Shown here: one piece after another, positions 24,741 to 37,156 of the stretch
Position numbering within the stretch: the stretch's first letter is position 1
Layout: each line of letters starts with the position of its first letter
Source: Cryptomeria japonica
Taxonomy: Eukaryota; Streptophyta; Pinopsida; Cupressales; Cupressaceae
Direction of reading: 5' to 3'
Assembly (NCBI RefSeq): GCF_030272615.1
Contig: NW_026729172.1
Coordinates: 1-64,000 of the forward strand
DNA: 64,000 nucleotides
The notes under the pieces: generated by a model
Databases searched by the model: none
What the model was told of the DNA's origin: nothing
What the model saw: only the letters and a program-made list of their open reading frames with translations
Made by a program: the position numbers and the translations under genes

Positions 24741-25489
24741 ACAATAAGAAAATATTAGTATTCCCTCTCAATATAAATGTTACAAGTTTTATAAAATGTA
24801 TTAAAAATTATTACATCAAAGGTGTATCTTATATGAGATGGACAATCTAATTGTTGAAACCCACAGCTAAAAATGAAAGAAAAGCAGTGCAAGACAATTG
24901 GAGACATATCCTCCGTTAATCGCTTTTGACCTGGTTTTAACTCAGGCTTTCGTCGTTTTTCATCCTCTCTTTGATTTTTTTATTGATCAAAGCAGGGTAC
25001 AAGATTAATAAAATAATAATGAGTAGTTTAAATCGAAATGCAGAAAATGAAAGAAGAGAAATCAGGTCAGCATGACTACAATATAAACATTATAGTAGTT
25101 GTCTAACACTTACTGAGAAAAAAAAAAAATCCTCTCTATTTTCCTTTCTATTGGTTTTGGTTTTCTAGTTTTCACTTCTAATGTGGGTGAATTAATGAAT
25201 ATTTTATTATTTCGAACTTCGAGTAAATTTCAAGGTGGGACTACTGCTAATTTTTTTATTTGTTTTTCATTTATTTTGTCTGTAATTTGTTTAGGGAAAT
25301 AAATATGTAGTAAATTTTTATTTTTGTAAATGCTCTTTCAATTATTCATTTATGATTTTAGTTTATATATGTGATAGGCTACTTTGTTTAATTATAATAA
25401 AAATCTATAAATTTTTAATTAAATTATATGTTATTTCTATTAATTTTTTAATATAAAGATAATTATATTAATAATTAATAAATTGAAGA
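24741..25489. other. AT-rich spacer, nothing recognised
   Basis: No gene, repeat match or element end found on either strand. Confidence 0.55.
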
Positions 25490-26011
25490 TATATATTATG
25501 TTATTGGGCCCTCTTTCATTTTTTGGAATATTTGGTTGGAAAGGAATCATCGAATTTTTCAAGAGGCAAAGTTGAGTGTCCAATATTTGTGGAGGAAAAT
25601 TACGCTTACAATTCTGGAAACAGTTTTAGCTAAGTGTGATTTTTTTACTTGTTGTGGACCTTGCAGATGCTCTTGTTTTTAGTTGTTTTAGTTTTCAAGG
25701 TCAGGGAGATGCCTGTGATTTTTCCAGAAGGACCAAAGGTACAAAGTTGGCTAGAAAGATTAATAGGGTTGGTCGACGACATCCACCTCCCTAGGGGGTT
25801 TTGAAAATTCACACTAATGGATCCTCTAGGGGGAATCCTATTCATGTTGGGGTTGGCAGTATTGGTAGGGATAATGTTGGGGATGTGCAACTTTTCTTTT
25901 CCATCTACAAAGGATCTTTTATACAAACAATTATATGAAAGCTCTAGCCATGTTGTATGCTTTGGAAAGGGGGTGTACTTATCGGCAAGAGACACTGCAC
26001 AAGTCATCCGG
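25490..26011 (+). pseudogene. LINE carboxyl end: RNase H-type domain remnant
   Basis: The first part reads 'PSFIFWNIWLERNHRIFQEA', the tail of a plant L1-type RT zinc region (W-x-IW-x-ERNxRIF). After about 140 bases comes 'KIHTNGSSRGNP' and 'VGSIGRDNVGDV', the opening of the plant RVT_3-type RNase H (usually K-x-N-x-DGSSRGNPG), then 'YALERGC' after a frame slip. The expected D of DGSS is N, and stops are present, so it is dead. It is cut at 26012 by the Copia LTR. It overlaps the last residues of the LINE at 13158-14491 (both carry the W-x-IW block), so it is probably from another copy. Confidence 0.7.
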
Positions 26012-27066
26012 TGTTGTCATTGATGGCAACCCAAGTCAGTAAGCCCATCCACAATGTGTGATTTGCTCATACTGGAAGTCAGATTGAATACTGGTTCAAG
26101 TTCCACAAGCTTAGAATAGAGCATCCGATAGAGTTCAGTATTTTGATCGGTATTTCTTTTCGGGTTGTGTTGCAGATTTCAAGGAAGGTTTTTGGATGTC
26201 TGGATTACCTTATTCTAGAGTTTGAGCCTCTGGTGATAATTGTTGTGCGTGTTAGAAGCCTTTGTGTCTTGGTCTTTTGGCTTAGTAGTGAAGAACAACC
26301 AACTTGCATGAATAATCCTTATGCAGATTGTGCAGAATGATTTTGGTAATTAATTTTGTGGTCCAAGTGTTTTGTCTGGTAGTTTTGGTAACGTGTGATC
26401 GGTTTTATTGGTCTGCATTGGTATTTGAGATTAGATTTGGTCAACAATGTGTACATGTTTTATTATATGTTAATTTTTCTTGAAGCCGACATGCAATTGA
26501 ATTAATTTCTTGTTGCAGATATAATAGATCAATTATTGTGATCGTTTTGGATATCGATGGGTATGCAAAAGGTGTTGGTGATCGATTGTGCGCATGTTAG
26601 AGATTTGTGCTCCAGATTATTGTAGAACACTAGATCAGAGCAGTGTAAGGAATAATATGGAAATTTTTATTAAATATGCTTAATCGAAACTATAATTAGG
26701 CATTTGTAGATGCTATTATTTAGTTCATATACTTCAGTAATATGTTGTAATTCATTTGTAGGCAGTGAGCCTCTCTTTCTTGAGCGGTGAGCTCTAGGTA
26801 TTGTGCCTGAATGCATGTGCATTCTCATTGTAAAACTTTATATTTGAGTATACTCATCTTGTGGGTCTCATCCCCATCGTGGTTTTTCCCTTAGTCGGGT
26901 TTTTCATGTAAAAAATCTTTGTGTTATGGCACTGTGGTTGATTGATTTGTGTTCTTGCATCTTTCTTTTGGTTCAATGTATTAGGTGGTTGAATGAACTA
27001 ATTAATAAAGTTAAAGTTTGTAGAATACTGATTCAGTCGCCCTCTCAGTGTTCCTTGATTCCAACA
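26012..27066 (+). mobile_element. 5' LTR of Copia element B
   Basis: Starts TGTTGTCATTGATGGCAAC and ends ...TTGATTCCAACA, directly before ATTGGTATCAGAGCC. It shares with the other Copia LTRs the 'ttgtgggtctcatcc', 'cgtggtttttccc' and 'gattcagtcgccctctcag' landmarks. Confidence 0.9.
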
Positions 27067-27068
27067 AT

Positions 27069-27081
27069 TGGTATCAGAGCC
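27069..27081 (+). promoter_or_regulatory. Primer binding site of Copia element B (tRNA-Met type)
   Basis: TGGTATCAGAGCC two bases after the LTR end, the same site as in element A. Confidence 0.93.
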
Positions 27082-27134
27082 TAGTTCCTCGGAATAAGTC
27101 TAACAGCTTGAGGAGGATCCGGGAAGGTGATTCA

Positions 27135-28270
27135 ATGTATTTAAGTGGTCTTCAACAACAACTTCTAGTTGCACTTTATGATCTTGATCAATCCATAGCT
27201 AAAGTCCATAAATTGAAAGTGAATCTTAAGGATGTTGAGAATTTCATTCAGTCATTAAAAGAGAAACTAGATAAGTCAAGGGAGAAGAAAAGGGAACTAT
27301 GTGATCAGCTAAAGCAGAAAGAAAGCCAAAGCATAGATGATGATCACTTTAATGAAGCCTTGAAGGAGAAGACAAAAGAATGTGAGAAGCTTGCAAAAGA
27401 CAATGTTGTCCTAAAGCATGAGATGGAATTTATAGTGATGGGGTTGACCAAGGAGATTGAGGGAAGGAAGAAGAAAGAAGAGAATATTAATCAATCCATA
27501 AAAGATAGATCTAATGAATGTTGCGGACTTAATTATGAAATCGACCAGTTGAAGCTTGAACTACATCAATCCAAAAACAATGAGGAAGAGCTTGAAAGGA
27601 AAATTGTCATTCTTATAGATGAACTTGCTACTGCAAATGAGTACAAGGAAAAGTTTAAGATTATCTCAACAAAACTTGATGTGTTGTTGTAGAGTTAGAA
27701 GAGTGAAGGTGACAAATGAGGTCTTGGATTAGAGAAAGGTGAAAGCTCTAGATCTTATCAAAGCAATCCTAAGTCAGAACATTAGAAGAATAAAGCTAAA
27801 AGGTCTCTGGTAAGAAAACCTAATGCTCAAAAGTTCAATGGCAATTGTTTTATTTGCAGTAAATTTGGTCATAAAGCTAGTCAATACAAAAGTAGAATGA
27901 ATCAAAATGGTCCATCATTCTTTAGTCAGTGTTTCAATTGGTACAAGTGTGGGAATAAATCAAGTGAATGCAGAAGTATGTCGAATAACTTTTCAAATAG
28001 AAGGAATGTTCGATGTTATGCATGCAATAGATTTGACCACATTGCTAATCAGTGTAGATCAAGAGGAAATAAAGGGAATTACATATTTGGATAAGGAAAT
28101 GTTGTCTTCTATAATTGCAACAAATCCAATCACATTGCAAGATTTTGTAGAAGCAAGAATGTCAACAGGAAGGGTCCGACAAACAAGGACAAGAGTGTGT
28201 AGACAGATGATAAAGGTAAAGAGAAAGTGGATGAGATTAGGAATCAAATGAAAAAGAAATGGGTAAAGAA
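27135..28270 (+). pseudogene. Copia gag, carboxyl part only: coiled coil and zinc knuckles
   Basis: From ATG 27135 to TAG at 27690 the frame is open (186 codons) and very rich in K and E with heptad-like spacing ('LKDVENFIQSLKEKLDKSRE', 'ERKIVILIDELATANEYK'), a long coiled coil. After several stops and a frame change come CCHC knuckles: CFICSKFGHKASQY (last C lost), CFNWYKCGNKSSEC (worn), CYACNRFDHIANQC (intact, near 28015-28056) and a worn fourth near 28110. Coiled coil then knuckles is the end of gag in plant Copia elements. The amino-terminal UBN2 part is absent: the leader matches element A as far as 'cttgaggaggatc' and then jumps into the coiled coil. Confidence 0.78.
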
Positions 28271-28743
28271 AGAGTGATTCTGATGTATAAAATGGATCTA
28301 CACCTAAATTTGGTGCTAGAAATTCTTTCGGGAATTGATTTAAGTCTATTGGCCTAGGGGGAGTTTTCTAGAAGATCGTATTCTCCCCTGCTAGAGTTGG
28401 TGCTAGAATGTGACAGATTGTTAGAAGTTGTATTTTGGTATTGTAGATGTTTTGGAAGGATCTCTGAAAGGAATTGAGCAATATTGAAGATCCACACCGC
28501 AGGAGAATTTTTGTGGAGTAATCTATGAAAATAGGGCATCCGAAATGTTTAGGGCAAGCATATTTATTACACCAAAAAGTTAGATATGTGAATGATAAAA
28601 GATAACTTTTAGTTCTCATTTGTCACTTTGCATTCTGATAAAAAGAGGAGTGAGTTTTGCAAGAATATTTCTGTGTGATCTAAGTGTGAAGGCAATTATA
28701 TATGAAACCCTAATCTGGCAAAGTAAGGTATTTTTTTGAGAAG

Positions 28744-29640
28744 CTTGTAAAATTGAAATCTCTGCAAATGGATACACCTTTGGTAGTTGATACCACTGAG
28801 AGATCCCACCCAAAATTAAAAAAGAACCCTTTCAAATTTGTAGAAGATGATCCACTAAGTGCATTTTTATCCATTTCATATGGTGTTCTTCATGTCAAAG
28901 ATATTAGGACATACATTCATTCAAATCTTGAGGAGTTAGGAGGATCCCAATTCTTGAATCTGTACACCAAACATATATTAGGAGAGGATCTCAAGGCCAA
29001 ACCAGAATTCAAGGTTTTGAAGGAAAATAATTTGCATAGGTTGTTAGGTTTCCAGTGTTTGATAAGAATGAGTGGGTCCGATATGTGTTAAGCAAAATTC
29101 ATGATGAATTCATGTGGTTGAACCAGTCATTTAAGATCACTAAGGATGCAATTAGGATTGTAATTGGTCTAAGCTCATTTGGTGGATTGCCTACACTCCT
29201 ATCTATGAAGAATCAAATGGTTACTGATGCAATTGGTTCCAAATTTGAAAAAAGGGCTATGGCAATCAATGATATTATTGAGCTAGATGTAAAGTTTGCT
29301 TCTATGGTTATCGAATACAAGGTATACCACTCCAGTCGGGAGAATTCGATATCTGATATTGCTATTTATGTTGCATAGTAGATGGTGAAGTAAAACAAGG
29401 AGTATGATATGTGTGAGCTACTCTGGGGATAGCTTATGAAAATTTTGACTAGTATTAAGAAGGACAAGAAGAATACATTCAAATATGGCACCTTGATCTT
29501 ATGTTTATTCTTCTATTTCATGAATGAGATTTTGGGTATTGGTAATGTTCAATGGGCTAGTAATAGACCGATGGAAGTCCAGATTAGAGATCTTTTATAT
29601 AGCATTGGAGATAGCAAAACCTAGAGAACTGCACTTTGGG
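28744..29640 (+). pseudogene. Retroelement-associated ORF of uncertain role
   Basis: Three open pieces joined by a one-base slip near 29050 and a stop at 29376-29378 give a protein of about 290 residues. It starts near 'MDTPLVVDTTERSHPKLKKN' and includes 'DDPLSAFLSISYGVLHVKDI', 'FDKNEWVRYVLSKIHDEFMW', 'NQSFKITKDAIRIVIGLSSF' and 'KDKKNTFKYGTLILCLFFYF'. There is no RT, integrase or protease motif and no signal peptide. From memory, similar sequences accompany plant LTR elements and are labelled 'putative plant transposon protein'; I could not check this. It may be an extra ORF of element B placed next to gag by loss of pol, or a piece of another element. Confidence 0.5.
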
Positions 29641-29817
29641 GATACTTCAAGAACTTCCAGAGCATGATGCAGGGGAGGGAAAGGATCCCAAAAATAATGT
29701 TTGATGTAACAAAATGAGCCAAAAAAATTTCCTACAATAAAATTTACCCAAAAAATCACTTGGTTCAACTAGGTCGAATACATGATCGAAATCAATGGAT
29801 GCTTCCATCTGGTTCAA

Positions 29818-32800
29818 CTATAGTGCTCTGGGAATTTGATAGGTATCAATGGGAAGCAACAATCTACAAGACCATTTGTCAACCCACTCTTGTGATTCAC
29901 ATTCTTCCCACAAAAAATACATACATGAAGAGCAAAAACATATAATTTGTCTAGTATAAATTACCGGTGAACTCGCATTTGAACTTCGAAATGAGTGCAT
30001 GTCACTGGATCTTGCAACTGTACAACAATCTTGATAGTTTTCAATATCAGATTCAGTTATCAACCAAAAATATCTATGAACCATTGATGTACTTGCATTA
30101 CCTAGTCCCATTGTAGAGTTACACCATCGCACAATTGTTGTTGCATCTGTCAACTCAGCACCACCTTTGTACTTCAATTCTTCTCTAGCTAGGGCTCTTT
30201 TTATGCATGCTCCTGCACCATCATGCTCTCCCTTTCCATGTCCACCCTCAATGTAATTCCAAATATGTTGTACACCACTTTTCACATGCATACTACTCAA
30301 CCAATAGAACATTGTTGCATTTTTTAATTGCAAGTTGCAATTATCTGACCATGTTATGTGTTGCTTGTATCATATGTTCCTTTCCCTTAAACTATCATAG
30401 AAAAATTTAAAGCATCCTTGCACAAACTTTGACGAATGTGTAAAATCATCACTTATGTAGAAGTGATACTCTCTTACAACCTTTCTATCCCCTCTGTGCT
30501 ATCATTTGCATGCATGACTACTATGTGTACAAAAATAGAAACTTGTGTAGAATGGTAATACATAGACTGCACTTCATTTTGAGGTTGTAGTGTTTAATTT
30601 TTGGCAAAATCAACTATAGAGACAATGGTACCAAGAGAAAATGTGTCCTTGCATAACTTGAATTGTTCATCTAACCACCGAGCTCCATGTGTATGCATTA
30701 TGTACTCATAAACTAGTTTCTCTTTAAACATTCTCATAAAATCAGCTACACATATATCATTTTTCACTAACTCACATCTCTTCAATTCTTTTCCATCTTT
30801 AATCCCATATGTCACTATCTTTTACTTTCCAAAAGATAATAGTTTCTTACTAATTTCATGTGTGCTATCCAAATGTAGACATCTTGGCAAATGGTGCAAG
30901 CCACCACATGTAGCACAAAATATCATAAATGAAATAAAGAGCTAAATAAATATTAAATATCAAATGAACTATTGAACCATAGGCAAATAAATAAATAAAT
31001 ACTCAAGGCGAATAAATTAAATACATTAAAATGAGCATTATTAATTATAAAATCACACATCAAGGATCTCATAATTAATCTAAACATTATCAAAAAAATC
31101 AACCATCTCTAAACATACTCACAATAATGAAAAGATCAAACTCACTAACTGATGTGGAGAATTACGCCAAGATGCTTACGACACTTGGTGCACATCTTAG
31201 ACCTAGAGTATATGAAAGGAACTCATGTCATCTCTGAACCACATAAACCATTGGAATTAAAGACATGCTTAGACCTGTGAAGCTAGGTGGAGTTGATGTA
31301 TGGTACCCGCAAGATCCTACAACCATAAAACAACGATAAAACATATGCATATATCTGATAACAGACAAGTGATAGGGAATCGTGATGGCACATCCCGCTC
31401 ATAATGAGTGATGTGACATCGTCCCTCTCATGAAGACAGTCATACAATAGTCAAACACATCTCATCATATGTAACCATGAAATAGGGTTAGCATAATCAT
31501 AATCAACATCAAATCCATGATCAACATAATCTATCAATGATCCATCACATAGTAAGCATATGAAAATCATCACATACATATATCCATCACATCACATGAT
31601 CACTAATGATAGTATCAACATCCATATAGATCATCAAAATAGAACATGTCCAATAGTGTCTAGCATCAATAGTAAGTAACTGAAACATATGAGTAATCAT
31701 CATCCAAATCATCAAATATAGTCTAGATAAGTCTATCAAACATAAAATAAAAGTCAGCTCTAGTCAAAATAGGTCAAGTCAAGGGTGGACATTGAATGCA
31801 TGGAAAATTCAATATGCATCCTACAACAACACGTGGTGCGTACATGATTAATCTTAACATAAAAAGGTTTTGCCATTCAAAAAATCTTTGACTAATTCTT
31901 ATTTGAGGAAACTTTTGAAGGAATCTTTCATAAAAAATTGTTTCAGTCATATCCAAATAGTGTTTGGCATGTGGCTCACGATTTCTAGATTCAATTCGCC
32001 TTCTAACAACATCTCTTTGGTTAGGCGAAACCCTTGTGTTTTCATGCCAAAAAATTTCTATTAATGTTCTTAGTGCATCAACAACAACCTTGTCTTTGTG
32101 TGGTAGTCTACCCGAGAACGCCCAAAGAGAATTTTTGTTAGGATCCTCTATTTTCTCCCGCCTATCTAATTCTTTACGTAATGTTGTTCTACTTATGTTT
32201 AATGACTTAATTGTTTTGCTTATCAAATGACATTTTTTTATTTTCTTGCTCATTATGGTTGATGTAATAACATGTCTAGTAACATTAGAATCTTTAGTGC
32301 ATGATTTTGAACCAATATCTTGATATGCATCAAATATATTTCTCACAATAGTTCTTTTGCTATTACTTTTGGATTATCTTAGGCCTAGAATTTTCATTGT
32401 CTCTCAAAAATTCAAATTTTTAATCATTTCAACAATTAATTGGCATCTTGCAGTTTGATTTAAGTTTTCAAAATAGTTTTCCCATATTCTTTTAACAATT
32501 CTCCTATAAGTTCATTCATTCATTTTATCAGGCATTAGCTTCAAAATATTCTCATCAATATCAATTAGATACTTTGGTTTCCTATGAATGATTCTAGGAG
32601 GTGTTAACATTGGTGCATTGCATGCATTAGGTACATTCATCACATCAAATAGAGTATGTGTATGTTCATCATTGCGTACATTAGGTACATTCATTTCATT
32701 AGGTTCATACATTAAATAAAATGTTGTTGGTGCATCTTCATCATTTGTTTGATTATTCATTCTGATCTCTTCTTCAATTGTATTATGTTCAATTCATAAA

Positions 32801-32940
32801 TCGAATTGAGATGTTGAGGATGACATAACTTCTTGTCCCATTTCTCTTATGTCACATAATTTCTTCATACATTGCCTTTGTCTTTCCTTTTCAGCCTCTC
32901 ATTGTTCCATCGTTCCTCACTTGTTCTTTCCCATCGTTAA
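29818..32940 (-). pseudogene. DNA-transposase-like gene with HGKGEHDGAG motif (decayed)
   Basis: Read leftward from ATG about 32938 (MGKNK) to the stop at 29818. An acidic N-terminal part leads into 'RTTLRKELDRREKIEDPNKN', 'FSGRLPHKDKVVVDALRTLI', 'FWHENTRVSPNQRDVVRRRI' and 'TTCCCRMHIEF' (about 31820). After an interruption it resumes with 'CATCGGLHHLPRCLHLDSTH', 'DFMRMFKEKLVYEYIMHTHG', 'YHFYISDDFTHSSKFVQGCF', 'TWSDNCNLQLKNATMFYW' and 'IWNYIEGGHGKGEHDGAGAC'. These are landmarks of a transposase-like family found in plants and animals with an SDGxxxQFKN block and an HGKGxxDGxGxxxKR block. The aspartates of the SDN and HDG blocks are candidate catalytic residues. There are stops at about 32810, 32509, 32404 and 32375 and a few frame slips. 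No terminal inverted repeats were found. The superfamily is not assigned. Confidence 0.65.
30830..31795. other. Non-coding interruption in the transposase-like gene (LTR-like or intron)
   Basis: The coding text stops near 31795 and resumes near 30920. The middle (31130-31330) resembles the right part of the 4.16-kb solo LTR: 'ggtacccgcaagatcctaca' here, 'ggtactatacctgcaatctc' followed by 'ctacaacca' there. The right edge 'caagggtggacatt' resembles its 'gtaggggcacta' end. So a related LTR piece probably lies here. An intron is the alternative. No target duplication was found. Confidence 0.4.
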
Positions 32941-33379
32941 TACTGGTTGTCCTAAATAGAATCAATTTACATATATATGTAAATAAAAGTTCTTAAACAA
33001 TCAAATAACCATAAAATTGAGCATTATCATTATTGTATTAAATAAAAACAATTAAACAATCACAATAACATTGACCAAACTAATAAGAACAGTAATTCAA
33101 TCATTTGAAATCATGAAAAACAAAATTTTTACTTACTTCTACATATAAAACTGTCACAAAAGCGAAGTAACAGTTGCAACGGGGCCTTCAACGACCTCAA
33201 AAACTTTTTTTGAGGCCATTGAGGTTGTTGGGAAACTAAAAGTATGTTCAACAACCGTTTACGCGGTATGTTCAGTAACCTCATGCACGCTTTAGTCCCT
33301 AAAAATGCTCAGTAGGCTAATGTCCATATTCCTAGTACCTTGTATGCGCTTTTAACTAATCAAAACCTCATGTGTGTTA
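32941..33379. other. Spacer upstream of the transposase-like gene
   Basis: No gene. Contains 'ggccttcaacgacctcaaaa' and a nearby imperfect inverse ('ttttgaggccattgaggttg'), 33180-33230, making a weak hairpin. Possible terminal region of the transposon, but unproven. Confidence 0.35.
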
Positions 33380-33394
33380 CTTGCAGTAAAGAAA

Positions 33395-33701
33395 ATGTGA
33401 AGGAAAAGGGAGGGAGGGAGGGGGAGGGAGAGGGAGGGGGGACATAGAGAGAGAGGGAAGGAGATAGAGGGAGAGGGAGAGAGAGAGGGGCGGGAGAGAG
33501 GATGGAGAGGGAGAGAAAGGGGGAGAGAGAGAGGGAGAGGGAGGGGGATAAAGAGAGAGAGGGAGAGAGAGAGAGAGAGGGGGGAGAGAGAGAGAGAGGT
33601 AGATAGAGGGGGGGAGAGAGAGAGGGGTGGGAGAGAGGATGGAGAGGGAGAGGGAGGGAGAGGGAGAGAAAGGGGAGAGGGAGAGAGAGAGGGGGGAGAG
33701 G

Positions 33702-33792
<91 letters not shown>
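33395..33792. repeat. GA-rich low-complexity block ending in a pure (GA)n
   Basis: 33395-33705 is an impure purine tract (gagagg, gggaga, atagag). 33706-33792 is an uninterrupted GA dinucleotide run. The Arg-Glu open frames across it are artefacts. Confidence 0.95.
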
Positions 33793-33794
<2 letters not shown>

Positions 33795-33796
<2 letters not shown>

Positions 33797-34259
33797 CAGA
33801 TTAAGGACATTCCATTGTCTTTTATTTTATAATATATTGGCAAGTGAATAGGTCAGATGGTTTTAGAGACATGTTTGAAGGGGATCTAATGATTCAAAAG
33901 AAAGGATTGATTGTGATAAAGGAGGTGGGAGATAAGATTATTATGTTCCAAGTGGTATATAACAAGATGGGTAAACAAAATATAATGATGAAAGAGGTGG
34001 GAGGAGAAAGTATTGTGTTTCAGGTTGCAAGTTTCATGGAGAATGAAAGAGTAGAAGTGATAGTGGAGGAGGTAGGAAGAGAAAGCTTGAAAGTGCTTCT
34101 GAATTTTCTCTACACAAGAAAAGTGGGTGATAGTGAATTTTTTGCCAATTATAAACAACTTGCAAGGCTTGCAGCCAATTTTCAGATAAAGAAGTTGTTT
34201 ACCAAGTTGAATTTGTGTATGGATGGGGTATGGAGGAAGGGAGAGAGGGGGACCATGCT

Positions 34260-34281
<22 letters not shown>
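33795..34281 (+). pseudogene. BTB/POZ-like domain fragment with internal triplication
   Basis: The frame from 33844 reads 'NRSDGFRDMFEGDLMIQKKG', close to the BTB block LASRSDVFRAMFEG, and ends with 'VGRESLKVLLNFLYTRKVGD' and 'NYKQLARLAANFQIKKL', the typical second half of a BTB fold. BTB domains make dimers and link substrates to CUL3 ubiquitin ligases. The residues 'NILAS' just upstream (33830) are in another frame, so a slip separates them. The start of the domain is missing and replaced by the (GA)n tract. Between the halves a 24-25 codon segment (KEVGGESIVFQV type) is present three times (about 33910, 33982, 34055). It could be a young pseudogene or a remodelled gene. I recognise the domain but not the gene. 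Confidence 0.6.
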
Positions 34282-35045
<764 letters not shown>

Positions 35046-35095
<50 letters not shown>

Positions 35096-35345
35096 TACAA
35101 TGTACAATAAGATATCAAAAGGCAATATATCAATATACATGTACATACATATATACATATAATACACATAAAATATCAAAAGATAACACACATACATACA
35201 TATTATATATATATATATTATAAACATACATATATGTATATATACATCATACACTGTATATTATATACATATTACATACATACATATGTGTGTGTATATA
35301 TATACACATATACATATATACATATATGTATGCACACACACACAT
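35046..35345. repeat. (GA)n then AT/CA-rich microsatellite
   Basis: 35046-35092 is a GA run. About 35130-35345 is a mixture of (catacata), (tata), (tgtg) and (caca) with no gene. Confidence 0.9.
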
Positions 35346-35435
35346 TTTAAACATACACATTAATTTCTTTATGTTATAGTATCACAGGAAGAATCGCGTA
35401 CGCGATATTTTCTCCTTAGAATCACATGCACGCTG

Positions 35436-35521
35436 CTTATTCAAATAAAAACCCATACACATTTCTTATTCAAAACAAACCCCGTACACATTTCTTATTC
35501 AAAAGAAACCTCGTACACGCT
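35436..35521 (+). repeat. 29-bp tandem repeat, three copies
   Basis: Units begin cttattcaaa at 35436, 35465 and 35494 and contain 'ccgtacacattt' or a close variant. The period is exactly 29. Confidence 0.9.
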
Positions 35522-36393
35522 CTTATCTGTTTAGGCTTGTGAATAGGCTTGGACGACAAAGTTGCAGTTTGGAAGTTTGATTTCCCTCCATTTCCCTCAT
35601 TTTTGATATGTTTTGTTTTATGAACTTGGTTTCTTGAATTTTTCATCATAAGGTTTACACTTCATCAAGTGGGTATTTCTAAAATTGCCACCATATTTTC
35701 ACCCATCTTCTGATCTTTCTAACCATATAATTTTTTTTAAATTTGAACAACAATAACATTATTATTGAATTTCTTTTGCCAGTGTCTCCATAGTTCTCAG
35801 AGACATATGTGTACCATTTTTTTAATAACTTTTGATCTACTTAGCCAAATTTTAAAAACTTTATATAATATTGTAGTGCACTTGATTCTTTACAATTTAA
35901 AAAAAAAATCCATTTTCTATTGTTTTGGTGCAAGTTATGCTTCGTGCATGAACAAGTACTCGATTTTAAGGATGTGCTCGATTGAAAGAATCATAAAATC
36001 CAAAATACTCAACAAAAAATTACAAAAAAATATGCACCTTCTAGTGCTCACTCTTACCTATCTTTTTGCCAAAGGATTTGTCAAAATACTAAATCTAACT
36101 ATGACTTTTTGGATGCGCATGTCATACACTATGTTATGTTTTTCAGAAAAAAATAGGGTCTATTTTTTGTGCTTGAAGGATTTGACCCCCTTAATCTTAT
36201 CCAATTTTGAAAAAAATTAGTAGTTTGGAAACTAGATTCAGAGTACTACAATCTTTGTTCTTTGAGTATTTTCATATCTTGAGTGGATGACTCTCAACTT
36301 TCTCCTCCAAGTTTAGGTTTACCTGATATCAAAAAGAAAAAAAGTGTCCACTTATACCCCCCTTTTTGCACACCATCTTGGTGCACTTACCCA
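35522..36393. other. Unassigned region
   Basis: The frame at 35765-36220 is open for 151 codons but has T-rich composition and no known domain. I do not regard it as a gene. It borders copy B of repeat R1. Confidence 0.45.
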
Positions 36394-37156
36394 CATATTA
36401 TTCCTATACCAACTTTCAACAATGGGCACCATTGCTAATAAGGGATGTTTTTGTAGGGTTCTTAGACCCTTGACCTTATTAGTGACTAAGGGCTTGTTTA
36501 TGGCTGCGGGGGGTGGTCAACAAGTCTTTTAGGCATTGGTTGCAATGCTAGGGAATCTCTTTGTTGAGACCTACCTAATGGGGTTTATTGCAATTGGTAG
36601 CACCTGAAGAACCAACACCTACATTATTCATTGCCTATACCGTGCACCTATTCCTTTACTAGAGATATTTATATTTAACATCATGTTTTATGTATTTTAA
36701 GATATATTAGATGATCATATTTCCATCTTTATTTGATGTTTGTAATATTGTAACCCATTGGGTGTGTATGCATTGCTTCATTTACTATATATTGAATATG
36801 TACACTTGACATTTTCTTTGAGGGTTTAGGTATATGATATTTCTCCACATATGTTATTTACCAATGGTGGTTATTTTAGAGATATCACATTGGTCCTTGT
36901 CTATATGTCATCCCTTATTGTACTTGAATTGAGTATGAGGTATGTATTGTGTGACCCTATATAAATTCACATCGAAAATAAAGGTGATTCTAGAATCTAT
37001 TTGTGTTGTATGTTACATCTAATTGCATGTTTTAATTTAATGGCCTTTTTTTTTCATAAACATTTTTAATGAATCAATTAGTTTCTAGTTAAATGCTTTT
37101 GTGAGTTCTAGAAAACATAAATATCATTAATTCTTTGAATTTAATCAAATGTAATT

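Larger units (their letters stand above)
26012..29800 (+). mobile_element. Copia element B: 5' LTR and part of the inside, pol and 3' LTR missing
   Basis: 5' LTR 26012-27066, primer site 27069-27081, a shortened gag, then a further ORF of retroelement-associated type up to about 29640. No protease, integrase or RT motif is found between gag and this ORF, and no second LTR before the DNA-transposase gene that begins about 29818 on the other strand. It was inserted beside the LINE tail at 25490-26011. Confidence 0.8.

Noticed and set aside
25645-26007. 120-codon minus-strand frame
   Set aside because: It is the shadow of the plus-strand RNase H remnant (NGSSRGNP) and crosses into it antisense.
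13158-26011. One LINE split between 13158-14491 and 25490-26011
   Set aside because: The two pieces overlap at the W-x-IW block and differ in sequence, so they are more likely separate copies.
33627-33851. Open frame of repeated Arg-Glu residues
   Set aside because: It is translation of a (GA)n microsatellite. The same holds for the frames at 34517-34804 and 34975-35223 on both strands.
35765-36220. 151-codon open frame
   Set aside because: Composition is T-rich and hydrophobic with no recognisable domain. The region is non-coding repeat-like DNA bordering R1-B.
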